DNA from: Thermoanaerobacterales bacterium UBA4877
GTDB lineage: Bacteria; Bacillota; Thermoanaerobacteria; Thermoanaerobacterales; UBA4877
Length of the DNA stretch: 7,286 bases
Assembly (NCBI GenBank): GCA_002399345.1
Contig: DHDL01000012.1
Coordinates: 13,452-20,737 of the forward strand
Direction of reading: 5' to 3'
The translations under genes were made by a program, and so were the position numbers. Below, one piece after another: positions 1-6,466 of the stretch. Every line of letters starts with the position of its first letter. Within the stretch, counting starts at the first letter, position 1. The notes under the pieces were generated by a model. That model did not search any database and was not told the DNA's origin. It worked only from the letters and a program-made list of their open reading frames with translations.

Positions 1-633
1 AAATATAATCTGGAAAAGGAAGGGTATAAGGTGCTGATGGCTTACGACGGGGAAGAGGCAATAAAGATTGCCACCAGCGAGGAACCGGACCTTATACTCC
101 TGGATATAATGCTTCCCAAGGTGGATGGTTTTTCAGTGTGCAGGACGCTCAGGCAGAAGCTGAGCACACCTATTGTGATGGTCACCGCGAAGGAGGAAGA
201 GGTGGATAAGGTGCTCGGCCTGGAGCTGGGTGCCGATGATTATGTGGTGAAGCCGTTCAGCATGAGAGAGCTTTCGGCGCGGATAAAAGCCAACCTCAGG
301 CGGATAAAAATGAGTGAAAATCCGGGCGGCAAGATAATAAGCTACGGGGGGCTCGTCATAGACCTGGATAAATACGTAGTGAAGAAAAAGGGTAAACAGA
401 TAGATCTTACCTCCCGTGAGTTTGAACTGCTAAAATTTCTTGCTGTCAACAAGGGTCAGGTATTTTCACGGGATGTGCTTTTGGAGAAGGTCTGGGGATA
501 CGAATACTATGGTGATATGAGGACAGTGGATGTTACGGTGAGAAGACTGAGGGAGAAGGTCGAGGAAGACCCGGGAAGCCCCAGATACATATGCACCAAA
601 AGAGGAGTAGGATATTACTTTGGCGAAGAATAA
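1..633 (+). CDS. walR: WalR (YycF) response regulator, 5' end cut off by the window
   Basis: OmpR/PhoB-family response regulator, the DNA-binding partner of the WalK kinase encoded next to it. Reading from base 1 in frame gives 210 residues; about 20 N-terminal residues, including the start and the usual acidic pair, lie outside the window. Visible receiver-domain residues (window numbering) are the phospho-acceptor Asp35 in LLDIMLP, the switch Thr62 in MVTAKEEE, and Lys84 in DYVVKPF. The winged-helix DNA-binding domain covers about residues 112-208, with LTSREFELL, the recognition-helix region DMRTVDVTVRRLREK, and the closing wing KRGVGYYF. In the family it binds TGTWAH-N5-TGTWAH direct repeats and controls cell-wall hydrolase and envelope genes. 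The YKVLMAYDGEEA start and the adjacent walK, yycH, yycI and yycJ genes make WalR much likelier than PhoP. An internal GTG at base 31 is not the true start, because the receiver fold continues upstream. Confidence 0.95.
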   Translation, partial: KYNLEKEGYKVLMAYDGEEAIKIATSEEPDLILLDIMLPKVDGFSVCRTLRQKLSTPIVMVTAKEEEVDKVLGLELGADDYVVKPFSMRELSARIKANLRRIKMSENPGGKIISYGGLVIDLDKYVVKKKGKQIDLTSREFELLKFLAVNKGQVFSRDVLLEKVWGYEYYGDMRTVDVTVRRLREKVEEDPGSPRYICTKRGVGYYFGEE

Positions 634-2377
634 GAGTAAGGGAATAAGCATACAGTGGAAGATAGTTACCATATATATACTTCTTATACTGGTTGCCATG
701 GAGATAACAGGATATTATATACTTAAATCTTTTGAGAAATACGAAAGAGATAAGCTCTTATCTCAGCTAAAATCCCAGGCCGCCAATATTTCCTGGACAT
801 TTAAAGACAATTTCGCAAATGCTGATATCAATGACATCGGCGATATATACATTTACCAGGGCTCCGAACTGAAAAGCATATTTATATTGGATAAGAGCGG
901 CAAGGTAATCACAGGGACCGACAGTACCGTGACCAAGGTACTTACACCCGCCATAATGTCCTCTCTAAATGGTCTTTCCGATTCGGAGGAGAGTCGGGAT
1001 ACGGTAACCAATGAGACGAACCTGAGCCTGGCTTATCCCTTGAAGGACTCAAAAGGGGCTGCAGAGGGAGCCGTATACCTTACGGTTTCGACAGGCAGGA
1101 TAAACTCTACGTTAAACGGCGTCAGGCAGATACTCTTGAGTGCCACTGCCATAGCTATGGGTGTCACGGCCATACTGGGTTTTTTCCTTTCGCGGACGAT
1201 AGCCGACCCTATCAAGGATATTACCGGCAAGGTGGAGAATATAGCATCGGGTAATTTCAATGAAAGGGTGGATGTGCTATCTAACGATGAGATCGGCCAG
1301 CTGGGCAGCATGTTTAACTATATGAGTGACAGAATAGTGAGTATGCTTGACGAGATAGCCAGTGACAAGAGCAGAGACGAGGCCATACTCAAGTACATGA
1401 GTGACGGAGTGGCAGCCGTCAGGCAGGACGGCAGCATACTTATGGTAAACATAGCCGCAGGCGAGCTCCTGGGTAAGGACATACACAATGATGATAACCT
1501 GTTCGATATAGTGGAGGAATATGATGGCCAGGCCATAGCCGATGCCTTTGAAGGCGAGGGCGGGAATGAGATCATAGTAAGTACCGGCAAGTATGTGCTG
1601 AATGTCCACACGGCGCCCTTTAAAAATGAGAAAAACGAGACTGACGGCTATGTGGTTGTGATGCATGATGTAACTGAACAGCAAAAATTGGACAACATGA
1701 GGAAGGAGTTTGTGGCTAATGTTTCCCATGAACTCAAAACCCCTATAACGACGATAAAGAGTTATGCGGAGACCCTGTCAAACGGTGCCTTGGATGATGA
1801 GGAAGTTTCAATGAAATTCCTGGGTGTTATTAATAATGAAGCGGATCGTATGAACAGGTTGGTAAGGGACCTACTTCAGCTTTCCAGGATTGACTACGGC
1901 CGGGAGAAGTGGTTTATGGAGAATACAAACCTCAATGAACTTGTAAAAAATAATGTGGAGAGTGTAAGTGTGCTGGCGGATAAAAAATCACAGGCCATAA
2001 ATCTTGATTTGGGTGCCGACATGTATGTCCGGGCCGATAAGGATAGGATGGACCAGGTTCTTTCCAACATCCTGGTCAATGCCATTAAATACACGCCCGA
2101 AAGAGGAGAGATAAGGGTTACGTCCGGTAAAGAGGATTCCTATAGCTGCATATCGGTGAAAGACAACGGTATGGGCATACCGGAGGGAGACCTTTCTCAT
2201 GTGTTCGACAGGTTTTACAGGGTGGATAAGGCCAGGTCGAGGGATATGGGAGGTACCGGGCTGGGCCTGTCCATTGCCAAGGAGATTGTCGAGGTCCATG
2301 GCGGCAGGATAGAGATAACCAGTCAGGTAAATGTGGGTACACTGGTTAAAATTTACCTGCCATCCATAACTATGTAA
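620..2377 (+). CDS. walK: WalK (YycG) sensor histidine kinase
   Basis: Membrane histidine kinase that phosphorylates WalR; 585 residues, close to the family size of about 600. Order: short basic N-terminus, membrane helix about 14-34, extracytoplasmic sensor about 35-168 (PAS/Cache-like by position), membrane helix about 170-190, HAMP about 191-245, PAS about 250-355, then the dimerisation domain with phospho-acceptor His370 in FVANVSHELKTP (codon 1727-1729). The ATPase domain shows the N box NILVNAIKYTP (483-493), G1 DNGMGIP (515-521), F box FDRFYRVD (529-536) and G2 GGTGLGLSI (544-552), so it looks fully active. The start is TTG at 620: an in-frame TAG at 608 bars anything further upstream, and the next ATG (about 698) would cut through the first membrane helix. 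The gene overlaps walR by 14 bases, with AGGAG at 603-607 inside walR, which suggests translational coupling. Confidence 0.95.
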   Translation: MAKNKSKGISIQWKIVTIYILLILVAMEITGYYILKSFEKYERDKLLSQLKSQAANISWTFKDNFANADINDIGDIYIYQGSELKSIFILDKSGKVITGTDSTVTKVLTPAIMSSLNGLSDSEESRDTVTNETNLSLAYPLKDSKGAAEGAVYLTVSTGRINSTLNGVRQILLSATAIAMGVTAILGFFLSRTIADPIKDITGKVENIASGNFNERVDVLSNDEIGQLGSMFNYMSDRIVSMLDEIASDKSRDEAILKYMSDGVAAVRQDGSILMVNIAAGELLGKDIHNDDNLFDIVEEYDGQAIADAFEGEGGNEIIVSTGKYVLNVHTAPFKNEKNETDGYVVVMHDVTEQQKLDNMRKEFVANVSHELKTPITTIKSYAETLSNGALDDEEVSMKFLGVINNEADRMNRLVRDLLQLSRIDYGREKWFMENTNLNELVKNNVESVSVLADKKSQAINLDLGADMYVRADKDRMDQVLSNILVNAIKYTPERGEIRVTSGKEDSYSCISVKDNGMGIPEGDLSHVFDRFYRVDKARSRDMGGTGLGLSIAKEIVEVHGGRIEITSQVNVGTLVKIYLPSITM

Positions 2378-2411
2378 TGTTAATGTAAAACTTTTGTAAC
2401 ATGTCTGTAAT
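2373..2411 (+). promoter_or_regulatory. Tandem WalR-box array (four TGTAAH half-sites)
   Basis: Four direct half-sites lie at 2373-2378 (TGTAAT), 2384-2389 (TGTAAA), 2395-2400 (TGTAAC) and 2406-2411 (TGTAAT), each separated by exactly 5 bases, an 11-base period. Every adjacent pair fits the published WalR consensus TGTWAH-N5-TGTWAH without mismatch, giving three overlapping boxes. The first half-site contains the walK stop codon. The last ends 10 bases before a TATAAT, so bound WalR dimers would cover the -35 position on one face of the helix, the arrangement used by activating PhoB/OmpR-family regulators. Binding by WalR is inferred from motif and adjacency. PhoP (TTHAYA repeats) fits poorly on the other strand, since only one half-site matches. 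Confidence 0.85.
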
Positions 2412-2421
2412 ATTTTATGTA

Positions 2422-2427
2422 TATAAT
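2422..2427 (+). promoter_or_regulatory. -10 element of activator-dependent promoter
   Basis: A perfect TATAAT sits 35 bases upstream of the ATG at 2463. No sequence resembling TTGACA is found 16-18 bases upstream (acatgt at the 17-base spacing). The missing -35, together with the abutting WalR-box array, suggests a promoter that needs WalR-phosphate for activity. It would drive the small secreted-protein gene and probably yycH and yycI behind it. Confidence 0.7.
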
Positions 2428-2462
2428 AATTATGAAGCTGTAATGGGAGAGAGGTAAGTAAA

Positions 2463-2864
2463 ATGAAAAAGATATCCTTACTGCTTATTGTGATGATGCT
2501 TATCACGGCATCCTCTCCAGCCTTTGCTAAGGGGACACAGCTCATACAGATATATTCTACTCTGCCGTCGGTTTCTTATAGTTCATCATCTGCTGTTTCA
2601 GGTAGAGTAGTGGCTGGGGCATCTGTAATGGTTAAACTCAACAATATAAAAATATACAGCCGCCCGGTAGGCGCCGTGGGGTATTTCTATACGCCTGTCA
2701 AAGGACTTAAGATGGGCAGTAATAAAGTTACAATAACAGCGTATAAAGGCGGTCATAATCAGACTATTACAGGTATAATAACAAGGCGTAACAAGAATAC
2801 GGCAAACTCCGTCAAGAGTTTGAACATTCCTGTTAAGAATGCCATTAGCATCAGTTTTAAGTAA
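2463..2864 (+). CDS. Small exported cationic protein, Ig-like fold suspected, function unknown
   Basis: I do not recognise this 133-residue protein. It begins with a clear Sec signal peptide: Lys2-Lys3, a hydrophobic core at 4-16, and an AFA cleavage motif with cutting predicted after Ala22. There is no lipobox Cys, no second membrane helix and no sortase motif. The mature 111 residues contain 15 Lys/Arg and no Asp or Glu; the whole protein also lacks Cys and Trp. The middle (about 46-108) alternates short strands in the pattern SGRVVAGASVMVKLNN, GYFYTPV, GSNKVTITAY, which resembles bacterial Ig-like beta-sandwich repeats of secreted proteins. A Ser-rich stretch (36-45) precedes it. No catalytic motif is visible. 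The start is supported by GGGAGAGAGG at 2445-2454, 8 bases before the ATG. It lies under WalR boxes, 24 bases upstream of yycH, so a role at the cell wall or in WalK signalling is inferred, not shown. Confidence 0.85.
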   Translation: MKKISLLLIVMMLITASSPAFAKGTQLIQIYSTLPSVSYSSSSAVSGRVVAGASVMVKLNNIKIYSRPVGAVGYFYTPVKGLKMGSNKVTITAYKGGHNQTITGIITRRNKNTANSVKSLNIPVKNAISISFK

Positions 2865-2875
2865 CATATTTAGCC

Positions 2876-2881
2876 GGGGAG
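2876..2881 (+). promoter_or_regulatory. Ribosome binding site deciding the yycH start
   Basis: GGGGAG lies 7 bases before ATG 2889 but only 1 base before the in-frame GTG at 2883, so translation should begin at the ATG. Confidence 0.7.
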
Positions 2882-2888
2882 TGTGGAG

Positions 2889-4160
2889 ATGATATCACTA
2901 TCTGAGAGGGCGAAAAATATCTTGCTCGTGTTTTTGGTAATTGTGAGTATTGTCCTCAGTTTTTTTATGAGATATGGTCTGGCCGGGCTTTACGGGTCAT
3001 CTGCCGCCGCTTATGGCGGACGGGAGATTTCCCCGGCTGTTTTGTCAGCTGTTTTAAAACCTGAAGATATAATTATAAACTTCGGCGGGATGGATCATAT
3101 GCCCGTCTTTTCTGATCCCGATTATGAATCGGCCTGGCGTGAGTTTCAAAACGTTATCTTTTCGGGCGGAGGTAATTTTACATCCGTTTCACGCGAAGAT
3201 TTCGCTGTGGCCATGGATTACAGGTCCTTAACCTATAAATTTTCTTTTCCTGTTCCATTAGTTTATTTTAATGAGGCTAATGGGAAAAAATACAACCTGC
3301 CGATAAATACAATAAAGGATGTAATAATACTCTCCGGAAGCAGTCCTACATATTATATATATGATGGTTTCGATAAGTATCTGAGAATGAATCTGGGTTA
3401 TAAGAACAATGGTATAGAAAACATAATATCCATAAATGAAGATGAGCCATCCCTGTATTCCACGGCGAGAGATTTGGGATTTACGGACAGTATGGACGGT
3501 GATATACTCATGCCGCTGGATCCGGAGAGTATAATGTTTCACATTACCGGGCCTAAGATACCGAACAAACTTGATATAAATACATTGGTATCGAGATACT
3601 TTGACAGTGGGAGTATGGTTAGGAAGATAGAAGAGATGCCGGGAGATATGGTGCTTACTGATGGAAGGAAAGGCCTAAAGGTATACAAAAGCGGACGGCT
3701 GGAGTATACGTATAGTACCTCATCATCCGCACGGGTGGATGATATAACGGCTATAAAAATAGCATCGGACTTTGTTATTAAGCATCTTCCCGATATGGAG
3801 GGCATAAGCTTGGCCGGTATGGAAGAAGAAAAAGACGGCTATACCATAGGGTATAATGTTCGGCATAACGGTATTCATGTATACACTAAAAAGCAGGAAT
3901 ATCCCATTATGGTAAAGGTAAGCGGCGGCGGGGTGGTTTCCATGAAGTCGATGAGCTTGGGTTTTGTTGATAAAGACCGGATGGCGGATTTACAGATATC
4001 CGCCTTGGATGCCATGGATATATCCTTTAAGGAGGATATGAAGCACTGGGACGAGCTTCGCATGTGTTACCTGGAAGACGGTGGGGAGATCAGAGAGGCG
4101 TGGAGGGCGGTTAATAATAAAAAGATACTCTATGTAGATATGAAGAACGGGAATGTGTGA
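2889..4160 (+). CDS. yycH: YycH-like WalK regulatory membrane protein
   Basis: Predicted YycH-family protein, 423 residues from ATG 2889 (Bacillus YycH is somewhat longer, near 455). A short cytoplasmic tail (ISLSERAKN) leads into one membrane helix at about 10-28; the rest is extracytoplasmic. No enzyme motif is visible. The assignment rests on topology, size, the position between walK and a clear yycI, and late stretches such as LTDGRKGLKVYKSGRLEYTYS (about 256-276). The C-terminal third (about 316-423) looks like the PepSY/YPEB-like module seen in these proteins, ending AWR..NNKKILYV...NG. In B. subtilis YycH and YycI form a complex with WalK through their membrane helices and restrain it, while in S. 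aureus they activate it; the sign here cannot be told. The stop at 4160 is 9 bases from yycI. The sequence is divergent, so the family call is good but not certain. Confidence 0.78.
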   Translation: MISLSERAKNILLVFLVIVSIVLSFFMRYGLAGLYGSSAAAYGGREISPAVLSAVLKPEDIIINFGGMDHMPVFSDPDYESAWREFQNVIFSGGGNFTSVSREDFAVAMDYRSLTYKFSFPVPLVYFNEANGKKYNLPINTIKDVIILSGSSPTYYIYDGFDKYLRMNLGYKNNGIENIISINEDEPSLYSTARDLGFTDSMDGDILMPLDPESIMFHITGPKIPNKLDINTLVSRYFDSGSMVRKIEEMPGDMVLTDGRKGLKVYKSGRLEYTYSTSSSARVDDITAIKIASDFVIKHLPDMEGISLAGMEEEKDGYTIGYNVRHNGIHVYTKKQEYPIMVKVSGGGVVSMKSMSLGFVDKDRMADLQISALDAMDISFKEDMKHWDELRMCYLEDGGEIREAWRAVNNKKILYVDMKNGNV

Positions 4161-4169
4161 GGTAACAAA

Positions 4170-4982
4170 ATGAATTGGATCAGAGCGAAGAACATACTGA
4201 TAGTTACATTTATAATAATAGATTTATTGCTTTTAGGCAATGTAGTTTACAGTTACGGACCCGCGGAGTCCATCAAAAGGAATAGGGAGCAGGAACAGAC
4301 CTTAAACATGCTTAAGGCATCCGGTATAACGGTGGATGCGAAGATACCGCAGCAAACTCCTGCCATGTCTCTTTTGAGGGTGGAGGTTGATAACTATAAC
4401 TCTAAGAGCATAGGGAGGATTCTCTCCGGCGGATACTCGGAAGAGGTTTCCGGTGACGAACATATATATAGGACGCTTACCGAGATAATTTCCATAGCAC
4501 CCAATGGTGATCTGAACTACAAGAGTATTGTCCCACTCACATTTAATGTAAGCATAGAGGAGGGCCTGCTTAATTTCTTGACAAGCAAGGGTATAGCGGA
4601 GCCTGGCATGTACATAGAAAGTGTGGAAGAGAAGGACGGGTTGCATACGGTAAAAATATCACATCAGGTTGACGGTTATTTTTTGGATATGAGTTACATA
4701 AAGGCGGAGATCGGGCCGCGCAGTGTGAAGATTGTAAAACACTGGCTCAAGCCGGCAGGATATTTATCGCGGAAAAAGAAGGTCGTTCCGGCATATAAGG
4801 CGCTGGGCAGCTTTATGGGTAGCCGGGGCGGTAACAGAAGTATAAGGATAACGGATATAGAGCTGGGGTATTTTTTCAGCTGGGATGAAGCGGCCTCGGG
4901 AGAGGCGGTTCCGGCCTGGCGTATCACAACGGATAAAGGTATATATTATTTTAATGCTTATACCGGTGTATTCGAAGGATGA
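4170..4982 (+). CDS. yycI: YycI-like WalK regulatory membrane protein
   Basis: YycI-family protein of 270 residues, the usual length. The N-terminus MNWIRAKNILIVTFIIIDLLL matches the characteristic YycI opening (M-D/N-W-x-x-x-K followed by a hydrophobic helix); the single membrane span is about 7-27 and the remainder lies outside the membrane. The C-terminal end (PAWRITTDKGIYYF, 248-261, then TG at 265-266) is the typical PepSY-like close of the family. YycI partners YycH and contacts WalK in the membrane to tune its activity. Its ribosome site GAGGT (4159-4163) overlaps the yycH stop codon, so the two are translationally close and surely co-transcribed. A hairpin terminator follows 29 bases after the stop, ending the walRK-derived unit. 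Confidence 0.87.
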   Translation: MNWIRAKNILIVTFIIIDLLLLGNVVYSYGPAESIKRNREQEQTLNMLKASGITVDAKIPQQTPAMSLLRVEVDNYNSKSIGRILSGGYSEEVSGDEHIYRTLTEIISIAPNGDLNYKSIVPLTFNVSIEEGLLNFLTSKGIAEPGMYIESVEEKDGLHTVKISHQVDGYFLDMSYIKAEIGPRSVKIVKHWLKPAGYLSRKKKVVPAYKALGSFMGSRGGNRSIRITDIELGYFFSWDEAASGEAVPAWRITTDKGIYYFNAYTGVFEG

Positions 4983-5011
4983 GATTAAATATTAATCGGT
5001 ACTTTTTTTAA

Positions 5012-5048
5012 AAACAGTCATATAATAAATATGGCTGTTTAATTTTTT
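5012..5048 (+). terminator. Rho-independent terminator after yycI
   Basis: The arms 5012-5023 (AAACAGTCATAT) and 5029-5040 (ATATGGCTGTTT) pair over 12 positions with one T-G wobble, around a 5-base AATAA loop. A run of six T follows at 5043-5048. The stem is AT-rich, so it may be a moderate terminator. It separates the yycHI unit from murA. Confidence 0.8.
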
Positions 5049-5065
5049 GCTATTATAATTTATTC

Positions 5066-5094
5066 TTGAAAATATTAATGTTTTGGTTTAAAGT
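5066..5094 (+). promoter_or_regulatory. Possible sigma-A promoter for murA
   Basis: TTGAAA (5066-5071) is spaced 17 bases from TAAAGT (5089-5094), 5/6 and 4/6 matches to the vegetative consensus. A perfect TATAAT at 5054-5059 is an alternative -10 but has no fitting -35. A promoter is expected here, because a terminator lies just upstream and murA is otherwise unprovided for. Which element is used is uncertain. Confidence 0.45.
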
Positions 5095-5118
5095 ATTATG
5101 TGTGTGTCTAGTAATTGC

Positions 5119-5125
5119 GGGGAGG
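5119..5125 (+). promoter_or_regulatory. murA: Ribosome binding site deciding the murA TTG start
   Basis: GGGGAGG ends 8 bases before TTG 5134, an ideal distance. It lies inside the reading frame that would open from ATG 5098, which argues that the ATG is not the start. Confidence 0.85.
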
Positions 5126-5133
5126 AAAATACA

Positions 5134-6387
5134 TTGGAGAAATTTGTTATAGATGGCGGAGTGCCTCTTAAAGGGGAGGTAAGAATAAGCGGTGCAAAAA
5201 ATGCGGCCGTTGCGGTAATACCGGCGGCCATAATGGCAGATGGCCCCTGTTATATAGATAATCTTCCGATGATAAAGGATGTACGTAACTGGGTCGGTAT
5301 ATTGAGAAGCATGGGCGTCCATGTGGAGTATAACGGTAACGAGATGATGATCGATGCCAGCAAGGCCAGGCCGATAGAGCCTCCCATAGAGCCGGTGCAG
5401 GAGATGCGGGCTTCTTATTATCTTGTGGGAGCCATGCTTGGCAGGTATAAAAAAGCAGTGGTGGGACTTCCCGGTGGCTGCAGTATCGGCGTTCGTCCGA
5501 TAGACCAGCATATAAAGGGTTTTGAAGCCTTGGGTGCCAAGGTTGAAATAAATCACGGTGTGATTATAGCCAGCGCGGACAAACTCAAGGGAACCAATGT
5601 TTTCCTTGACGTCGTCTCGGTAGGTGCCACCATAAACCTCATGCTGGCAGCTTGCATGGCGGAAGGAGTTACAGTCATTGAAAATGCCGCGAAAGAGCCG
5701 CATGTGGTTGACATAGCTAATTTCTTAAATGCTATGGGAGCGGATATTAAAGGAGCCGGTACCGATAACATAAGGATAAAGGGTGTAGAGCGGCTGGTAG
5801 GGTGTAAACACTCGATAATACCCGATCAAATAGAGACAGGTACGTTTATGGTTGCAGCCGCCGCCACGCGTGGGGATGTAACTATTTCCAATGTAATACC
5901 CACGCATATGGATTCGATAATGGCAAAGCTTGAAGAGACCGGGGTGATGATAATACCTTCGGAGGATAGCATAAGGGTAATCGGATCAGGGCCGCTAAAG
6001 GGTACGGATATTAGGACGCAGCCCTATCCTGGTTTTCCTACGGACCTTCAGCAGCCTATGTCGGTACTATTGTCTGTGGTTAACGGCACCAGTATGATCA
6101 CAGAGAATGTTTGGGATAATCGTTTTAAATATATAGATGAGCTTAAAAAGATGGGAGCTAAAGCCCGGGTAGAAGGACGTACTGCTATCATCGAAGGTGT
6201 AAAGAGTCTCACCGGAGCGCGGGTTACGGCTACAGACCTCAGAGCGGGAGCAGCTATGGTTGTGGCCGGACTGGTGGCCAAGGGCCAGACCGAAGTTCTT
6301 GATATAGTGCATATTGACAGGGGCTATGAGCATCTTGAGAGGAAACTCCAGAAGCTGGGTGCGAGGATAAGAAGAGAGGAAGAGTAA
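5134..6387 (+). CDS. murA: MurA, UDP-N-acetylglucosamine 1-carboxyvinyltransferase
   Basis: Cytoplasmic enzyme that transfers enolpyruvate from PEP to UDP-GlcNAc, the first committed step of peptidoglycan synthesis. From TTG 5134 the protein is 417 residues, within the 417-419 usual for MurA, and starts [20 protein letters not shown] as family members do. Key residues are present: Lys22-Asn23 in SGAKNAA, Arg92 in MRASYY, the PEP-loop Cys116 in [11 protein letters not shown] (E. coli Cys115), Asp304 in [11 protein letters not shown] (E. coli Asp305), Arg370 in ATDLRAG and Arg396 in HIDRGYEH. It is therefore expected to be active and, carrying Cys rather than Asp, of the fosfomycin-sensitive type. 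An ATG at 5098 would add 12 residues (starting MCVSS) unlike any MurA N-terminus and is rejected. The gene has terminators on both sides, so it is a monocistronic unit placed between yycI and walJ. Firmicutes often carry two MurA paralogues; which one this is cannot be told here. Confidence 0.97.
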   Translation: MEKFVIDGGVPLKGEVRISGAKNAAVAVIPAAIMADGPCYIDNLPMIKDVRNWVGILRSMGVHVEYNGNEMMIDASKARPIEPPIEPVQEMRASYYLVGAMLGRYKKAVVGLPGGCSIGVRPIDQHIKGFEALGAKVEINHGVIIASADKLKGTNVFLDVVSVGATINLMLAACMAEGVTVIENAAKEPHVVDIANFLNAMGADIKGAGTDNIRIKGVERLVGCKHSIIPDQIETGTFMVAAAATRGDVTISNVIPTHMDSIMAKLEETGVMIIPSEDSIRVIGSGPLKGTDIRTQPYPGFPTDLQQPMSVLLSVVNGTSMITENVWDNRFKYIDELKKMGAKARVEGRTAIIEGVKSLTGARVTATDLRAGAAMVVAGLVAKGQTEVLDIVHIDRGYEHLERKLQKLGARIRREEE

Positions 6388-6420
6388 AAAGGCCTGTTTT
6401 ACAGGCCTTTTTCTTTTTTT
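6386..6420 (+). terminator. Strong rho-independent terminator after murA
   Basis: A perfect 12-base-pair hairpin (AAAAAGGCCTGT at 6386-6397, ACAGGCCTTTTT at 6401-6412) has a 3-base TTT loop, followed by C and seven T to 6420. The 5' arm overlaps the last two bases of the murA stop codon. The A/T flanks of the stem mean it could also work weakly on the other strand. Confidence 0.93.
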
Positions 6421-6433
6421 AAGGTATTTTCTG

Positions 6434-6442
6434 TGATATAAT
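6434..6442 (+). promoter_or_regulatory. Extended -10 promoter for walJ
   Basis: TGA immediately followed by TATAAT (6437-6442) is a textbook extended -10 element (TGN-TATAAT). The -35 position falls in the terminator T-run and does not resemble TTGACA, which extended -10 promoters tolerate. It lies 14 bases after the murA terminator and 24 bases before the walJ ATG, so walJ and the gene after it likely form their own unit with a very short leader. Confidence 0.7.
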
Positions 6443-6466
6443 ACACCATAAGAGAGGGGAATACGG

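Noticed and set aside
2418..2423. TGTATA as a possible fifth half-site
   Set aside because: It does not match TGTWAH, is shifted one base out of the 11-base phase, and overlaps the -10 element.
2378..2462. A terminator between walK and the small secreted gene
   Set aside because: Short AT-rich complementarities exist (AAAACTTTT), but no stem of useful length followed by a T-run, so read-through from walK is possible.
1988..2545. Minus-strand open frame of 185 codons spanning the end of walK and the promoter region
   Set aside because: It runs across walK, the WalR-box array and the signal peptide of the next gene in antisense, with no ribosome site or recognisable protein features.
2883..2888. 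GTG at 2883 as the yycH start
   Set aside because: It leaves only 1 base after the GGGGAG ribosome site; ATG 2889 has 7 bases and fits better.
5053..5703. Long minus-strand open frame of 216 codons opposite murA
   Set aside because: It lies antisense to an unambiguous murA, its translation shows no recognisable domain, and it is a product of the codon pattern of the real gene.
5877..5897. TGTAAC and TGTAAT pair inside murA resembling a WalR box
   Set aside because: The spacing is 9 bases instead of 5 and it lies within coding sequence, so it does not fit the consensus geometry.
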